Of a stretch of DNA of 62,942 nucleotides, positions 8,084-16,867 are shown in pieces. Position numbers and translations under genes: made by a program. The notes beneath the pieces are model-generated. The model saw nothing but the letters and a program-made list of their open reading frames with translations, searched no databases and was not told where the DNA came from. This DNA is from JBFMDN01 sp040753915 (GTDB taxonomy: Bacteria > Desulfobacterota > Desulfomonilia > Desulfomonilales > Desulfomonilaceae), in contig JBFMDN010000032.1 of NCBI GenBank assembly GCA_040753915.1, positions 1-62,942 on the forward strand, read 5' to 3'. Each line of letters begins with the position of its first letter. The first letter of the stretch is position 1.

Positions 8084-9235
8084 ATGGTAGTGTATTCTCA
8101 CATGTGGGCAGACGAGATGGCGGACGATACAATCAAAGATCTCCGAATCCAAATCGATGGCATCGATGAGGAAATCCTTGATCTTCTCGGCAAAAGAATG
8201 GCCCTCTCTGCGAAAATCGGCCACGTCAAGTATACCGGCGGAAGACACGTCATTGACTTGGAACGGGAAGAAGAAATCCTCAGCCGCCTATTGGCGCGGA
8301 ACCGAGAGTGCATCCCTGAGAACACGCTGAGGGCGATATATCGCGAAATATTTTCCGCATCGAGAGCTATCCAGGCTCCCGAAACCGTAGCATACCTGGG
8401 CCCTGAAGGAACCTTCACGCATGAAGCGTCACTGGAACGATTCGGCCAGGCCGCTTCGTACACGGAGTGTTGGACTGTTTCAGAGATTTTCGACCTTGTA
8501 GAACGGGGGGAAGCCACATTCGGGGTGGTGCCCATCGAAAACAGCATAGAAGGGTCGGTCAGAGAGACCCTCGACAGGCTTATGGTGGCCAAGACAAGGG
8601 TGTGCGGTGAAATCTCCCTGCTGATCAAGCACGCCTTGCTCAATCTGACGGGCAGGATAGAGGACGTCAATAGAGTGGTGTCTCACCCACAGGCATTGGG
8701 ACAATGCAGAATGTGGTTGGCCTCACGCCTTCCGGGTATAGCATTGGAGGAGACCTCCAGCACTGCAAAAGCCGCGTTGGCAGCCGCCAAAGATTCAACC
8801 GTTGCGGCCATAGCCAATGAGAGGGCAGCAGTCAGATTCGGTCTGCGGATCGCTCGAAGAGCGATTCAGGACAGGGAAGAAAACGTGACGCGATTTCTCG
8901 TGCTCGGAAATCTCACTCCTCGTCCGACCGGAAGCGACCGCACCTCCTTGGTGTTCTGGACTGAGGATAGACCCGGAGCCCTTTATCGGATACTCGAGAA
9001 ATTCGCTCGCTTCAATCTGAACCTCTCACGAATACTCTCCAGGCCCGACCGAAATGCCTCTCCTTGGAAATATGCCTTCTTTGTGGATGTAGAAGGACAC
9101 TGGGAAAACTCCCAGGTCGCGAGATGCATCGAGGAATTGGCATCCCGAGAGACGATCGTGAAGGTTCTCGGGTCGTATCCTATTCATTGTGTTCACCGCA
9201 GCGTTCGAGAGCAACCAGAACAAAACCAGCTATAA
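8084..9235 (+). CDS. pheA: Bifunctional chorismate mutase / prephenate dehydratase
   Basis: Converts chorismate to prephenate and on to phenylpyruvate in phenylalanine synthesis. The 383-residue product has an AroQ-type chorismate mutase helix bundle (residues about 10-95, RIQIDGIDEEILDLLGKRM), a prephenate dehydratase domain (about 102-285, with YLGPEGTFTHEA, VPIENSIEGSV and the catalytic NVTRFLV) and an ACT regulatory domain (about 300-375). In the ACT domain the PGAL motif is present, but the usual ESRP phenylalanine-binding motif reads LSRP, so feedback inhibition may be altered. ATG 8084 follows AGGAACGTAGT; the frame is open far upstream but without support. A rho-independent terminator lies about 100 bases downstream. 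Confidence 0.94.
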   Translation: MVVYSHMWADEMADDTIKDLRIQIDGIDEEILDLLGKRMALSAKIGHVKYTGGRHVIDLEREEEILSRLLARNRECIPENTLRAIYREIFSASRAIQAPETVAYLGPEGTFTHEASLERFGQAASYTECWTVSEIFDLVERGEATFGVVPIENSIEGSVRETLDRLMVAKTRVCGEISLLIKHALLNLTGRIEDVNRVVSHPQALGQCRMWLASRLPGIALEETSSTAKAALAAAKDSTVAAIANERAAVRFGLRIARRAIQDREENVTRFLVLGNLTPRPTGSDRTSLVFWTEDRPGALYRILEKFARFNLNLSRILSRPDRNASPWKYAFFVDVEGHWENSQVARCIEELASRETIVKVLGSYPIHCVHRSVREQPEQNQL

Positions 9236-9338
9236 TAATATGTTAGGAGAATAACCACGAATTTAGTTGAAATATAGTTGACTAGCAGCCAATTTTATGC
9301 CATAACAACTTTCAAGAAGAACACCATACCCTGTTTCT

Positions 9339-9365
9339 GCCCGGCGTCACCGGGCTTTTTTTTTT
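9339..9365 (+). terminator. Rho-independent terminator after pheA
   Basis: A GC stem, GCCCGG-CGTCA-CCGGGC, is followed directly by a run of ten Ts. It lies about 100 bases past the pheA stop and closes that unit before the histidine kinase gene. Confidence 0.88.
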
Positions 9366-9550
9366 GCATCCCATCCTGTTGCCCTCCCATAATCCTTCGC
9401 TGTTTCTTTCACGAGTGGATGCTGGTATCATGGGGGTTAGGAAGCGATGTTGACTTTCGCGGACTTTCATCGCGAGTCTAACCCGAGGAAGCAGTATTTC
9501 GGATAGAGCAGGAATATGTGTGGCAGGGCGGTAAGGGCAGGGGTATTTTG

Positions 9551-10510
9551 ATGAGTGCTCATGCTGTGCTCCCACATCCGCTGCGTGAGTTGTTGGGAAG
9601 GCAATTGGCTACGGTTAGTGCCCTGACGACAACCCTCAGTCATGGCATAAAGAACCACATGGCCGGAATTCAGGCCGCGATCGAAGTATTAGAGGGTGGG
9701 GCGAATCTATCGCCTGACGATCGGTTCGTCCTCACGTTGCTTGCCGATGAAGTCCGATCGCTGAACAAGACCATTCGAGAATTGGTAGACACGGTTCGGA
9801 TCGATGTCGGTGCATTCGAATCGATGGGCGTTGACGTCCTGATCCAGCGCAGCGCAGAATCCCTGAAAGAAATAATCTTAGAGCGGGATATAACAGTGGA
9901 TGTGGCTCCGGGCCCGGAATGCGTCGAAGTGACGGTGGATCGCCGAGCAATGGAGCGAAGCCTGGCAAACGTGCTGCGCAATGCTTTGGAGGCATCCGGA
10001 AAGGGGGCACGCGTGCGGGTCGGTTGGAGCGTGGTGGGGAAGGAGGAGCAAGAGAGGCTTTTCCCCGCGTTCATGGGTCGCGTGCTGTCGATTTATGGGG
10101 AAGATGAGGGCATTGGGTTGCCTTCCGACCTATCCGTTGCCGATCTCTTTCGTCCGTTGACAACGACGTGCGAGTCCAAGGTTGGTCTGGGATTGCCGGT
10201 CGCTCGTCATATTGTGGAATTGCACGGCGGCGTTCTGCAGCTCAGCGCAATACCATCCGGAGGAGCGAGGTTCGAGATCTTGCTGCCCCTTCCCGGACGT
10301 CCCCTGCGTTGCTGGGATCAGCGCTCCGTTGAAATCTGCGCTCTCGATTATTGCCAGTTTCGATGCGAAAGCTGTCAGACGAGGTCCAACGGGATTCTGG
10401 CCCCCTGTTGGGCAGTCAAGGGACAAGGACATGTCAGGAAAGAAGGGATCTGGCCCCCAAAATGTCTTTCGTGCCAGGTCCTTCAGACGCACTTCCTTCA
10501 CTTGTTCTGA
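9551..10510 (+). CDS. Sensor histidine kinase with C-terminal cysteine-rich domain
   Basis: A soluble 319-residue kinase that probably phosphorylates the adjacent NtrC-type regulator. Residues 5-75 form the HisKA dimerisation helix pair with the phosphoacceptor His in LSHGIKNHM. The ATPase domain shows the N box NVLRNALEA, a G1-like EDEGIGLP, the F box FRPLTTT and the G2 box GLGLPVARHIVELHGG. After the ATPase domain (about residue 250) an extra 70 residues carry CW, C, CxxxCxxC, PCW and CLSC cysteines, resembling the CW-type zinc or redox motif. There is no N-terminal sensor domain, so the cysteine tail may be the input. ATG 9551 is preceded by AGGGGTATTTTG. The regulator starts 35 bases downstream. 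Confidence 0.85.
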   Translation: MSAHAVLPHPLRELLGRQLATVSALTTTLSHGIKNHMAGIQAAIEVLEGGANLSPDDRFVLTLLADEVRSLNKTIRELVDTVRIDVGAFESMGVDVLIQRSAESLKEIILERDITVDVAPGPECVEVTVDRRAMERSLANVLRNALEASGKGARVRVGWSVVGKEEQERLFPAFMGRVLSIYGEDEGIGLPSDLSVADLFRPLTTTCESKVGLGLPVARHIVELHGGVLQLSAIPSGGARFEILLPLPGRPLRCWDQRSVEICALDYCQFRCESCQTRSNGILAPCWAVKGQGHVRKEGIWPPKCLSCQVLQTHFLHLF

Positions 10511-10545
10511 GCGAGCCGGGACCCGTCGCGAAAGGAATCGTAATC

Positions 10546-11937
10546 ATGGCCGGCACAGTTCTGATCGTTGATGATGAAGTTCAGTTGGTGCGCCATCTGG
10601 AATATCTTTTGAAGGGGGAGGGTTATCAAGCCGTAGGAGTGCATGACGGCGCTTCGGCTCGGGCTGCGGTAGAGAAGTATTTTCCGGACGTGGTGCTCGT
10701 TGACCTGAAGCTTCCCGATGTTGACGGAACCGTGCTCATGACCGAGCTGCAGCAGCTCCATCCTTCCGCGGGGTACATCATTATTACTGCTCACGGCTCA
10801 ATTCGTTCCGCGGTCGAGTCGACTCGCCGCGGAGCCCAGGATTATCTGACGAAACCTTTCGAGCCGGACGAGCTGCTGGTGGCGGTCCAGAACGCCATGA
10901 GGGACAGAATGAGGGAGGAGGAGCTCCGAGTTCTGCGGAAGCGAGGGGGGACGTCCTTTCTCGGGCCGGATGCCCTAAAGACACCTCGCTCTGCTCAGGC
11001 GGGATACCGGTCGGAGGCAATGAAGGCTACGCTAAACCTCGCCCGCCAGGCCTCGGCTACCGACAGCATTGTGTTGTTGCTTGGCGAGAGCGGGACCGGC
11101 AAAGACTATCTTGCCCGCTATATCCACGAGCATTCGCGAAGGGCCAGCGGCCCTTTCTTTGCTATTAACTGTGCCGCAGTAGCCCCTGAGTTGGCAGAAT
11201 CTGAGCTGTTCGGACATGAGCCGGGAGCATTTACCGGGGCACGGGGGAGGAAACGGGGCTTGCTGGAATTGGCCGGAGATGGAACGCTGCTCCTGAACGA
11301 GATAGCGGAGCTGTCCAACACTATGCAAGCGAAATTGCTGACGTTTCTCGATACCCGCACCTTCACCAGGGTAGGAGGCGAATCCCACATTCCGGTGAAC
11401 GCACGATTGATCGCAGCAACGAACAAAGAGCTCGACAAAGAGGTGGCCGAGGGCCGCTTCAGGGCCGATTTGTATTTTCGTTTGAATGTGTTGACTATAC
11501 GAATTCCTCCTCTCCGCCAGAGAATCGAAGATCTTCCCGTGTTGATTCGGCAAATCCTGGACCAGCTTGCTTGCGAGATGCCCATGAGGGAAATACCTGC
11601 TCCCGAGCCCGAAACACTGACGAGGATGGCAAGTTACCATTGGCCGGGAAACGTCCGGGAGTTGCGCAACGTCCTTGAACGGGCCGTCATGCTATCGAGC
11701 TCTTCCAGGATTGAGATGTCGGCCTTAATGTTTGAAAATCAGCAGGAGACATGGTCACACACCGTGGAGTTTCCTACTACCAAGACTCTCCACGACGTGA
11801 CCAGGGAACTGAAACGGTCTCTGCTGCAGGAAGCGATGCGTCGAGCTCGAGGAAGCAGGCAGGGTGCAGCCCGGCTATTGGGGATTTCTCGACACTCGTT
11901 CGCGCATCAAATGAGAGCCGTAGGCCTGCATGATTGA
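10546..11937 (+). CDS. NtrC-family sigma54-dependent response regulator
   Basis: A 463-residue transcription activator. The receiver domain (1-120) has the acidic pair DDE, phosphoacceptor DLKLPD and Lys in LTKPF. The AAA domain (about 165-390) has Walker A GESGTGKD and an intact GAFTGA loop (EPGAFTGARG). The Walker B motif reads GTLLLNEI, with Asn where Asp is usual. A Fis-type helix-turn-helix closes the protein (GSRQGAARLLGISRHSFAHQM). ATG 10546 follows AAAGGAATCGTAATC; a longer in-frame reading from 10351 overlaps the kinase gene and is rejected. It forms a two-component pair with the upstream kinase. Targets unknown. Confidence 0.92.
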   Translation: MAGTVLIVDDEVQLVRHLEYLLKGEGYQAVGVHDGASARAAVEKYFPDVVLVDLKLPDVDGTVLMTELQQLHPSAGYIIITAHGSIRSAVESTRRGAQDYLTKPFEPDELLVAVQNAMRDRMREEELRVLRKRGGTSFLGPDALKTPRSAQAGYRSEAMKATLNLARQASATDSIVLLLGESGTGKDYLARYIHEHSRRASGPFFAINCAAVAPELAESELFGHEPGAFTGARGRKRGLLELAGDGTLLLNEIAELSNTMQAKLLTFLDTRTFTRVGGESHIPVNARLIAATNKELDKEVAEGRFRADLYFRLNVLTIRIPPLRQRIEDLPVLIRQILDQLACEMPMREIPAPEPETLTRMASYHWPGNVRELRNVLERAVMLSSSSRIEMSALMFENQQETWSHTVEFPTTKTLHDVTRELKRSLLQEAMRRARGSRQGAARLLGISRHSFAHQMRAVGLHD

Positions 11938-12264
11938 AACCAACGCAGAAGTCTTTTTTTGGGGGGCGAAGCTCACGCTGAACTATTTTACTAATTTGGT
12001 GATTTCTCAGACCTTATTTCTGTTGACTCCGTAGTTCGCTCGAAATCCACGCCATATGAGCCTTGTGTGCAAAGGGGGGGAACGGTGCCGTTCGGGGCGA
12101 TAGGGATATCTATCTGATATCAAAACGGAAAAATGCCGAGGCGCCTGGGCGGTTCCAGGCATACCATGTGCACTCCGGGCGAGGGAAGTGGAGTCTCTCG
12201 CTCCAGCCCCTGGTTCCCTGGGGACGCAAACGGCACACGGTATTCTGCAAAGGAGAGCGAACAC
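11938..12264. other. Intergenic, no supported gene
   Basis: About 330 bases between the NtrC-type regulator and the receiver gene. A T7-G6 run at about 11954-11966 is the only striking feature and has no stem before it, so I do not call a terminator. The downstream gene has its own strong ribosome-binding site. Confidence 0.4.
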
Positions 12265-12888
12265 ATGTCTACTATCTTGATCGTTGATGACAACCTGACA
12301 CTGGCCTACTGCACAGCACGGAATTTGCAACATGACATCAAGGAGCTCAAGACTTTTACTGCTGCCTCGTGTCAGGAAGCCCGACGGCTGCTGCGCGAGC
12401 AGACCTTTTCGGTAGCCATCGTGGATGCGAAGCTACCCGACTGCAGCGGTATCGATCTTTGCCAGGAGATTATTCGGGAGAACCCTACTACTGCCACAGT
12501 CTTGATCAGTGGCGAAGTTCCGCCTACGCCTGTGTCTACGGAGCTCTTCGACTTTCTCCTCAAACCGTACGAAGCCGAAGCGTTGGCAAAGGTGGTTAGG
12601 AGGGCGTTGCAAAAGCACCGAACGGATCGCGAGGAGCGACCTCGCGTAAGACGGCAGATGGTGTACGGCGAGTACGACCGCCATAAGCTCGATAATCTGT
12701 TGGCCCAATTAATCGCGGGGCTCCGTGCCTTCGAGCGAGAGCTATTGGACAAAGCGAATGACCCGGAGTCTATTCGGCAGGCGGTAGCGCGCTACGTGGA
12801 TCCTTTATGTTCGACCGCAATGGAGGTTGCTGCTTCGCTCCCAACCTGTCCCGGACTCAAAGATTCGGATACGGTGGTGGAAGAGTGA
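12265..12888 (+). CDS. Response regulator receiver protein with helical C-terminal region
   Basis: A 207-residue protein. Residues 1-120 form a receiver domain: acidic pocket VDDN, phosphoacceptor VDAKLPD, Ser in LISGE and Lys in LLKPYE. Residues 125-207 are charged and predicted helical (KLDNLLAQLIAGLRAFERELL), with no recognisable DNA-binding or enzymatic motif. ATG 12265 follows AAAGGAGAGCGAACAC; the in-frame extension upstream to 12133 lacks a start signal. It may serve as a phosphate sink or adaptor for the kinase at 9551, but the 327-base gap makes cotranscription uncertain. Confidence 0.8.
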   Translation: MSTILIVDDNLTLAYCTARNLQHDIKELKTFTAASCQEARRLLREQTFSVAIVDAKLPDCSGIDLCQEIIRENPTTATVLISGEVPPTPVSTELFDFLLKPYEAEALAKVVRRALQKHRTDREERPRVRRQMVYGEYDRHKLDNLLAQLIAGLRAFERELLDKANDPESIRQAVARYVDPLCSTAMEVAASLPTCPGLKDSDTVVEE

Positions 12889-13342
12889 AAAGCACGTGAT
12901 GTAGTGCATTTCGAGGAGAACAATCCGCAGATTGCGCAGATTTTCGCAGATGAGGTTTGGGAGATATTTTGACCTGAGGGCGGGTTCGATTCCGCCCTCG
13001 CCTCGACGCGGGTTTGAGAGAAAGGTACCGGCGAGACACTGGCGCACCAGCGCCGGCGTCTCGCCGGTAATCAGGGGACCTGCAGGTAAATGCGGTCGCG
13101 AACAGGAGCAGACAGGCTTTCAGCCTGCGCTCTTGAATGTGGTCTAGGCTTTCACCCTGCGACCGGTGACTTGGGCGGCCGACATCTTGCCGGTCACTCA
13201 TGGGTGGTGTAAGATTCTCGCGAAGATCCCGCAGGTATCGTGGGAGCTTTTGTCCGATCGGGAACAGGGCTTTAACAAAGAGGCATCGGACAGTCCTCTT
13301 GAAACCTGCTCGATGGTGAGCTTGGATCGCGAGGAGGGGCGA
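12889..13342. other. Intergenic with palindromes
   Basis: No gene is supported. It contains an 11-bp-stem hairpin (ACCGGCGAGAC at about 13028 with GTCTCGCCGGT at about 13057), whose right arm is part of the 22-base repeat shared with 496-517, and degenerate CAGGCTTTCAGCCTG-type palindromes at about 13110-13160. Confidence 0.5.
13056..13077 (+). repeat. Short dispersed repeat shared with 496-517
   Basis: The 22 bases GC-GTCTCGCCGGTAATCAGGGG are identical at 496-517 and 13056-13077. At this copy it forms the right arm of an 11-bp-stem hairpin; at the left copy the complementary arm is missing. Confidence 0.7.
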
Positions 13343-14578
13343 GTGGAAAGAGCTTTGGAACCCAAGAGAGACCAGAAGAGCCGAAGGGTGCTTCTGGGGG
13401 TAAGCGGCGGTATAGCTGCATACAAGACCCCGCTCCTTGTGCGACTCCTCGTTAAGATGGGAATGGATGTCCACGTGGTTATGACAAAGGCCGCTGGGCA
13501 GTTCGTCACTCCCTTGTCCCTGGCCACGGTCAGCGGAAACCCTGTCTGGGATGACATGTGGCGCGATCCGTACCGTCCAAGCATGGAGCACATTTCGCTT
13601 GCTGATCAGGCCGATATCGCTGTGATAGCCCCCGCGACAGCGAACATAGTGGCCAAGATGGCACACGGCCTGGCTGACGACCTGCTCACGACTATCATGC
13701 TGGCTCTGAGGTGCCCTGTGCTTGTGTGTCCGGCCATGAACGTCAACATGTTCAGGAACCCGGTTGTGCAGCAAAATCTCCGGAAATTGACCGACCTTGG
13801 GCATCACGTGATGGACCCGGATTCCGGATTTCTCGCGTGCGGTTGGACCGGGGAAGGGAGGATGCCGGAGCCGGAGGCTATAGCTCGATGCATCGAGCAA
13901 CTTCTCGGACCGAGGGACCTGGAGGGGAAAACCATTCTGGTAACCGCGGGGCCTACGGAGGAGCCGATTGATCCGGCGAGATTCCTGACGAACAGGTCCT
14001 CAGGGAAGATGGGCGCAGCAGTGGCTCGCAGGGCAGCTCAGCGGGGTGCTACGGTCATCCTGGTAGCGGGGCCCATGAGAGTGGAGGCACCGTTCGGGGT
14101 CAAGCACGTACCCGTGCGAACCGCGCGGCAAATGTACGACAGCGTGATGGAGTTTTTCCCCCGGGTGGATGTGGTCATAAAAGCCGCTGCTGTTGCCGAT
14201 TTTCGCCCTGCAGAGGAGGGAATGGGCAAGATCAAGAAGAATCTCATGGGGCCGACTCTCCGGTTAGAGGCTAATCCGGACATTTTAGCAGAGCTGGGGA
14301 GGATCAAGCGGCAGGGACAAGTCCTCGTGGGTTTTGCGGCTGAGACGGATGATGTCCTGGCCAACGGAAGGGAGAAGCTGAAAAAGAAGAATCTGGATAT
14401 GCTGGTGCTCAACGACGTGAGCAGGCCAGGGGCCGGCTTCGATTGCGACACGAACATAGTTCGTTTCTTGCACAGATCGGGACTGGAAGAGGAATTCGAT
14501 ATCATGTCCAAGGATAGTGTCGCGGATCTGATCCTCGATCGAGTTGTTCGGTTGGCAGCTCAATCGATCACGCAATAG
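13343..14578 (+). CDS. coaBC: Phosphopantothenoylcysteine decarboxylase / phosphopantothenate-cysteine ligase
   Basis: Bifunctional enzyme of coenzyme A synthesis: CoaB joins cysteine to 4'-phosphopantothenate and CoaC, an FMN enzyme, decarboxylates the product. The N-terminal flavoprotein half shows SGGIAAYK, the active-site His block (SMEHISLA), PAMNVNMF and the substrate clamp ACGWTGEGRMPEP. The C-terminal ligase half shows TAGPTEEPID, NRSSGKMG and the catalytic Lys region GKIKKN. I choose GTG 13343 because AGGAGG sits five bases upstream; an ATG at 13313 and a longer frame from 13166 have no ribosome-binding site. This gives 411 residues, close to the family norm. The uracil-DNA glycosylase gene follows 93 bases later. 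Confidence 0.92.
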   Translation: MERALEPKRDQKSRRVLLGVSGGIAAYKTPLLVRLLVKMGMDVHVVMTKAAGQFVTPLSLATVSGNPVWDDMWRDPYRPSMEHISLADQADIAVIAPATANIVAKMAHGLADDLLTTIMLALRCPVLVCPAMNVNMFRNPVVQQNLRKLTDLGHHVMDPDSGFLACGWTGEGRMPEPEAIARCIEQLLGPRDLEGKTILVTAGPTEEPIDPARFLTNRSSGKMGAAVARRAAQRGATVILVAGPMRVEAPFGVKHVPVRTARQMYDSVMEFFPRVDVVIKAAAVADFRPAEEGMGKIKKNLMGPTLRLEANPDILAELGRIKRQGQVLVGFAAETDDVLANGREKLKKKNLDMLVLNDVSRPGAGFDCDTNIVRFLHRSGLEEEFDIMSKDSVADLILDRVVRLAAQSITQ

Positions 14579-14671
14579 AGAGGGTCGTCGATAGGAGGAA
14601 GGCCGTCGGCTGCGCTCCAAGAAGAGACGGAGACGTTGAACGATTTTTTTTGGTAAACGAAAGTTTCTCAC

Positions 14672-15382
14672 ATGGACGGGAAGGCCTTCGATCTCGTACA
14701 GTTGGTTAGAGCATACCTCGCCTGCCAGACAGAGGCTGGATTGGCCACGGCAATATTGCCTGCCCAGTCGGAGAACGATACCCACTCTCCTTCTTCCCTG
14801 GAAGCCCTGGAAGCAGTTCGGGGGGATCTGGGTGAGTGCACTAGGTGCGCGTTGCATGCAAGCAGGACGTCCATCGTGTTCGGCGAGGGGCATCCTTTCG
14901 CGCGTTTGATGTTCGTCGGCGAGGCCCCTGGGGCGGACGAGGATCGGGAAGGACGGCCGTTCGTGGGACGAGCGGGGCGGCTTTTGACCAAAATGATCCA
15001 GGCTATGGGGCTGGATCGGGACCAGGTGTACATTGCCAATGTGATCAAATGCCGTCCCCCGGACAATAGGGATCCCGAACCGGCAGAAATTGCCACGTGC
15101 TTGCCGTTTCTGGAAGGTCAGATTCGTGCGGTGAATCCCGAAGTGATTGTAACTTTGGGAAGAATTGCCGCTTCCGCGCTTCTGTCACGGCGAGAGAGTC
15201 TGGGAAAAATCAGGGGAGAGTTTCATTATTGGAAAGAGATTCCTGTAATGCCGACGTATCATCCGTCATATCTGCTCAGGCAGGAACCGGATAGACGACC
15301 GAAAGCTCAGGCGTGGAGCGACTTGCAGAAAGTGATGGCCCTCCTGAGCTTACCTGTCCCGCCCTCCGGAGTCAAAAAATGA
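14672..15382 (+). CDS. Family 4 uracil-DNA glycosylase (Fe-S type)
   Basis: Removes uracil from deaminated DNA in base excision repair. The 236-residue protein has motif 1 GEAPGADEDREGRPFVG, the NVIKCRPP block, motif 2-like THPxY region reading PTYHPSYLLR, and four cysteines placed as in [4Fe-4S] family 4 enzymes: CTRC near residue 53, the Cys of KCRPP near 130 and the Cys of ATCLPFL near 146. The first 45 residues are extra and less conserved. The last codons overlap nfeD by four bases (ATGA), so the two are probably translated together. Confidence 0.92.
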   Translation: MDGKAFDLVQLVRAYLACQTEAGLATAILPAQSENDTHSPSSLEALEAVRGDLGECTRCALHASRTSIVFGEGHPFARLMFVGEAPGADEDREGRPFVGRAGRLLTKMIQAMGLDRDQVYIANVIKCRPPDNRDPEPAEIATCLPFLEGQIRAVNPEVIVTLGRIAASALLSRRESLGKIRGEFHYWKEIPVMPTYHPSYLLRQEPDRRPKAQAWSDLQKVMALLSLPVPPSGVKK

Positions 15383-16704
15383 ATCTGAGACAGCTCGCGC
15401 TGAGAATATGTGCCTTAATGCTGACCCTGGGCCTGGTAGCTCCTGGTGCCGGAATTTCGTCAGCGGAGGAAGAGAAGGCTTCCAGCCGTCTCGTGTACCG
15501 TCTGGACGTGGACGGGACAATCAATCCCGCGGTAGCCGACTACCTGGTCAAGGGCATTGAGAAAGCCGTCCAGGATGGCGCCCAGTGTGTGATCATAACG
15601 ATGGATACACCCGGAGGCGTACTGACGACCACCAAGGTTATCATCAAGGAGATGATGAACGCGAAAATTCCGGTGGTGGTATACGTTGCTCCGAGCGGAT
15701 CCTCTGCCACTTCTGCCGGGGCGCTCATTACCATGGGGGCCGACATCGCGGCTATGGCGCCCGCGACCAACATTGGGGCTGCTCATCCTGTGGGAGGTGG
15801 TGGCGAAGACATACGGGGCACCATGTCTGAAAAGGTCATCAATGACTTAACGGCGTACATGCGCAGTGTGGTGGCCAAGAAGGGACGAAATGCCGACTGG
15901 GCAGAGAAGGCGATTAAAGACAGTGTGTCCGTCACCGCGGAAGAGGCTCTCAAGATAAACGTCATTGATGTCCTGGCCCCAACATTCGCTGACCTGCTCA
16001 AGGAGTTAGACGGCAGGGAGGTGATCAAGGACGGCAAGACATATGCTCTCCATACCAAGGGGGCCAGGGTGGAGAAGGTTGCCACCGGCCTTCGGTTCAA
16101 GATTCTGGACGTAGTGGCGAACCCCAACGTGGTGTACATCCTCGGGATGCTGGGAATCGTGGGGATCATGATGGAATTGTACAATCCGGGTCTCATCTTC
16201 CCTGGAGTCCTCGGAGGCCTCTGTTTGCTGTTGACCTTGTTCGCTTCGCAAGTCCTGCCCATCAATTACGTGGGGGTCCTGCTCATCATTTTCTCCGTGG
16301 TGCTGTTCATCCTCGAGTTGAAGGTGCCGTCCTTCGGGCTCCTGACCATGGGGGCAATAGTCAGCCTCACGTTGGGATCGGTAATGCTGTTCGAGAGCGG
16401 GGAAACCGCGATGAGGGTATCGTGGTCGGTCATCATTCCCACCGTGGCCGCGGTGTCTGCCTTCTTCGTCTTTGCCATGGGATTGGCTGTCAAAGCCTAT
16501 CGCTCCAAGCCGCGGACTGGTGGCCAAGGTCTCGTGGGAGAGGTAGGTTACGCGATCAGCGACCTGGCCACTGAGGGAAAGGTGGCGATTCACGGCGAGC
16601 TCTGGAACGCTCGGGCTGACAGTCACATACCGAAGGGTGAGCGAGTCCGCGTCACGAGGGTGGAAAACCTGTGGTTGCGGGTTACCAGAGACATGAGCGG
16701 CTGA
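15379..16704 (+). CDS. nfeD: NfeD-type membrane-bound serine protease (ClpP class)
   Basis: Long-form NfeD protease, thought to act with the stomatin-like protein in membrane quality control. The 441-residue protein has a signal peptide (1-32), a ClpP-like domain (about 38-235) with the catalytic Ser in PSGSSATSAGA and a Lys partner in a KKGRN region, four membrane helices (about 250-370) and a C-terminal OB-fold NfeD domain (about 375-441) with GLVGEVG and KGERVRVTRVENLWL. ATG 15379 overlaps the stop of the glycosylase gene. The slipin partner follows after a 163-base gap, matching the widespread nfeD-slipin pairing. Confidence 0.93.
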   Translation: MNLRQLALRICALMLTLGLVAPGAGISSAEEEKASSRLVYRLDVDGTINPAVADYLVKGIEKAVQDGAQCVIITMDTPGGVLTTTKVIIKEMMNAKIPVVVYVAPSGSSATSAGALITMGADIAAMAPATNIGAAHPVGGGGEDIRGTMSEKVINDLTAYMRSVVAKKGRNADWAEKAIKDSVSVTAEEALKINVIDVLAPTFADLLKELDGREVIKDGKTYALHTKGARVEKVATGLRFKILDVVANPNVVYILGMLGIVGIMMELYNPGLIFPGVLGGLCLLLTLFASQVLPINYVGVLLIIFSVVLFILELKVPSFGLLTMGAIVSLTLGSVMLFESGETAMRVSWSVIIPTVAAVSAFFVFAMGLAVKAYRSKPRTGGQGLVGEVGYAISDLATEGKVAIHGELWNARADSHIPKGERVRVTRVENLWLRVTRDMSG

Positions 16705-16867
16705 TGCCCCCGGTCTGTCGCTTGACCTCCTGCTGGCATTGACGCAGGGCACGCAATGGTCCATGATGGTCATACAATTTATTGTGCCTGACGTAGGGCA
16801 TGAAAGTTGGCTTTTGTGTGGGTGAGAATCCTGTAACGGCAATCGATTAGCTCAAGGAGGCAGATCA

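Noticed and set aside
13166..13342. Longer N-terminus for coaBC
   Set aside because: No ribosome-binding site and no family similarity; GTG 13343 has AGGAGG five bases upstream.
12889..13900. 347-codon minus-strand ORF across the repeat region and coaBC
   Set aside because: Antisense to the conserved coaBC gene and rich in His/Arg/Ser, typical of shadow frames.
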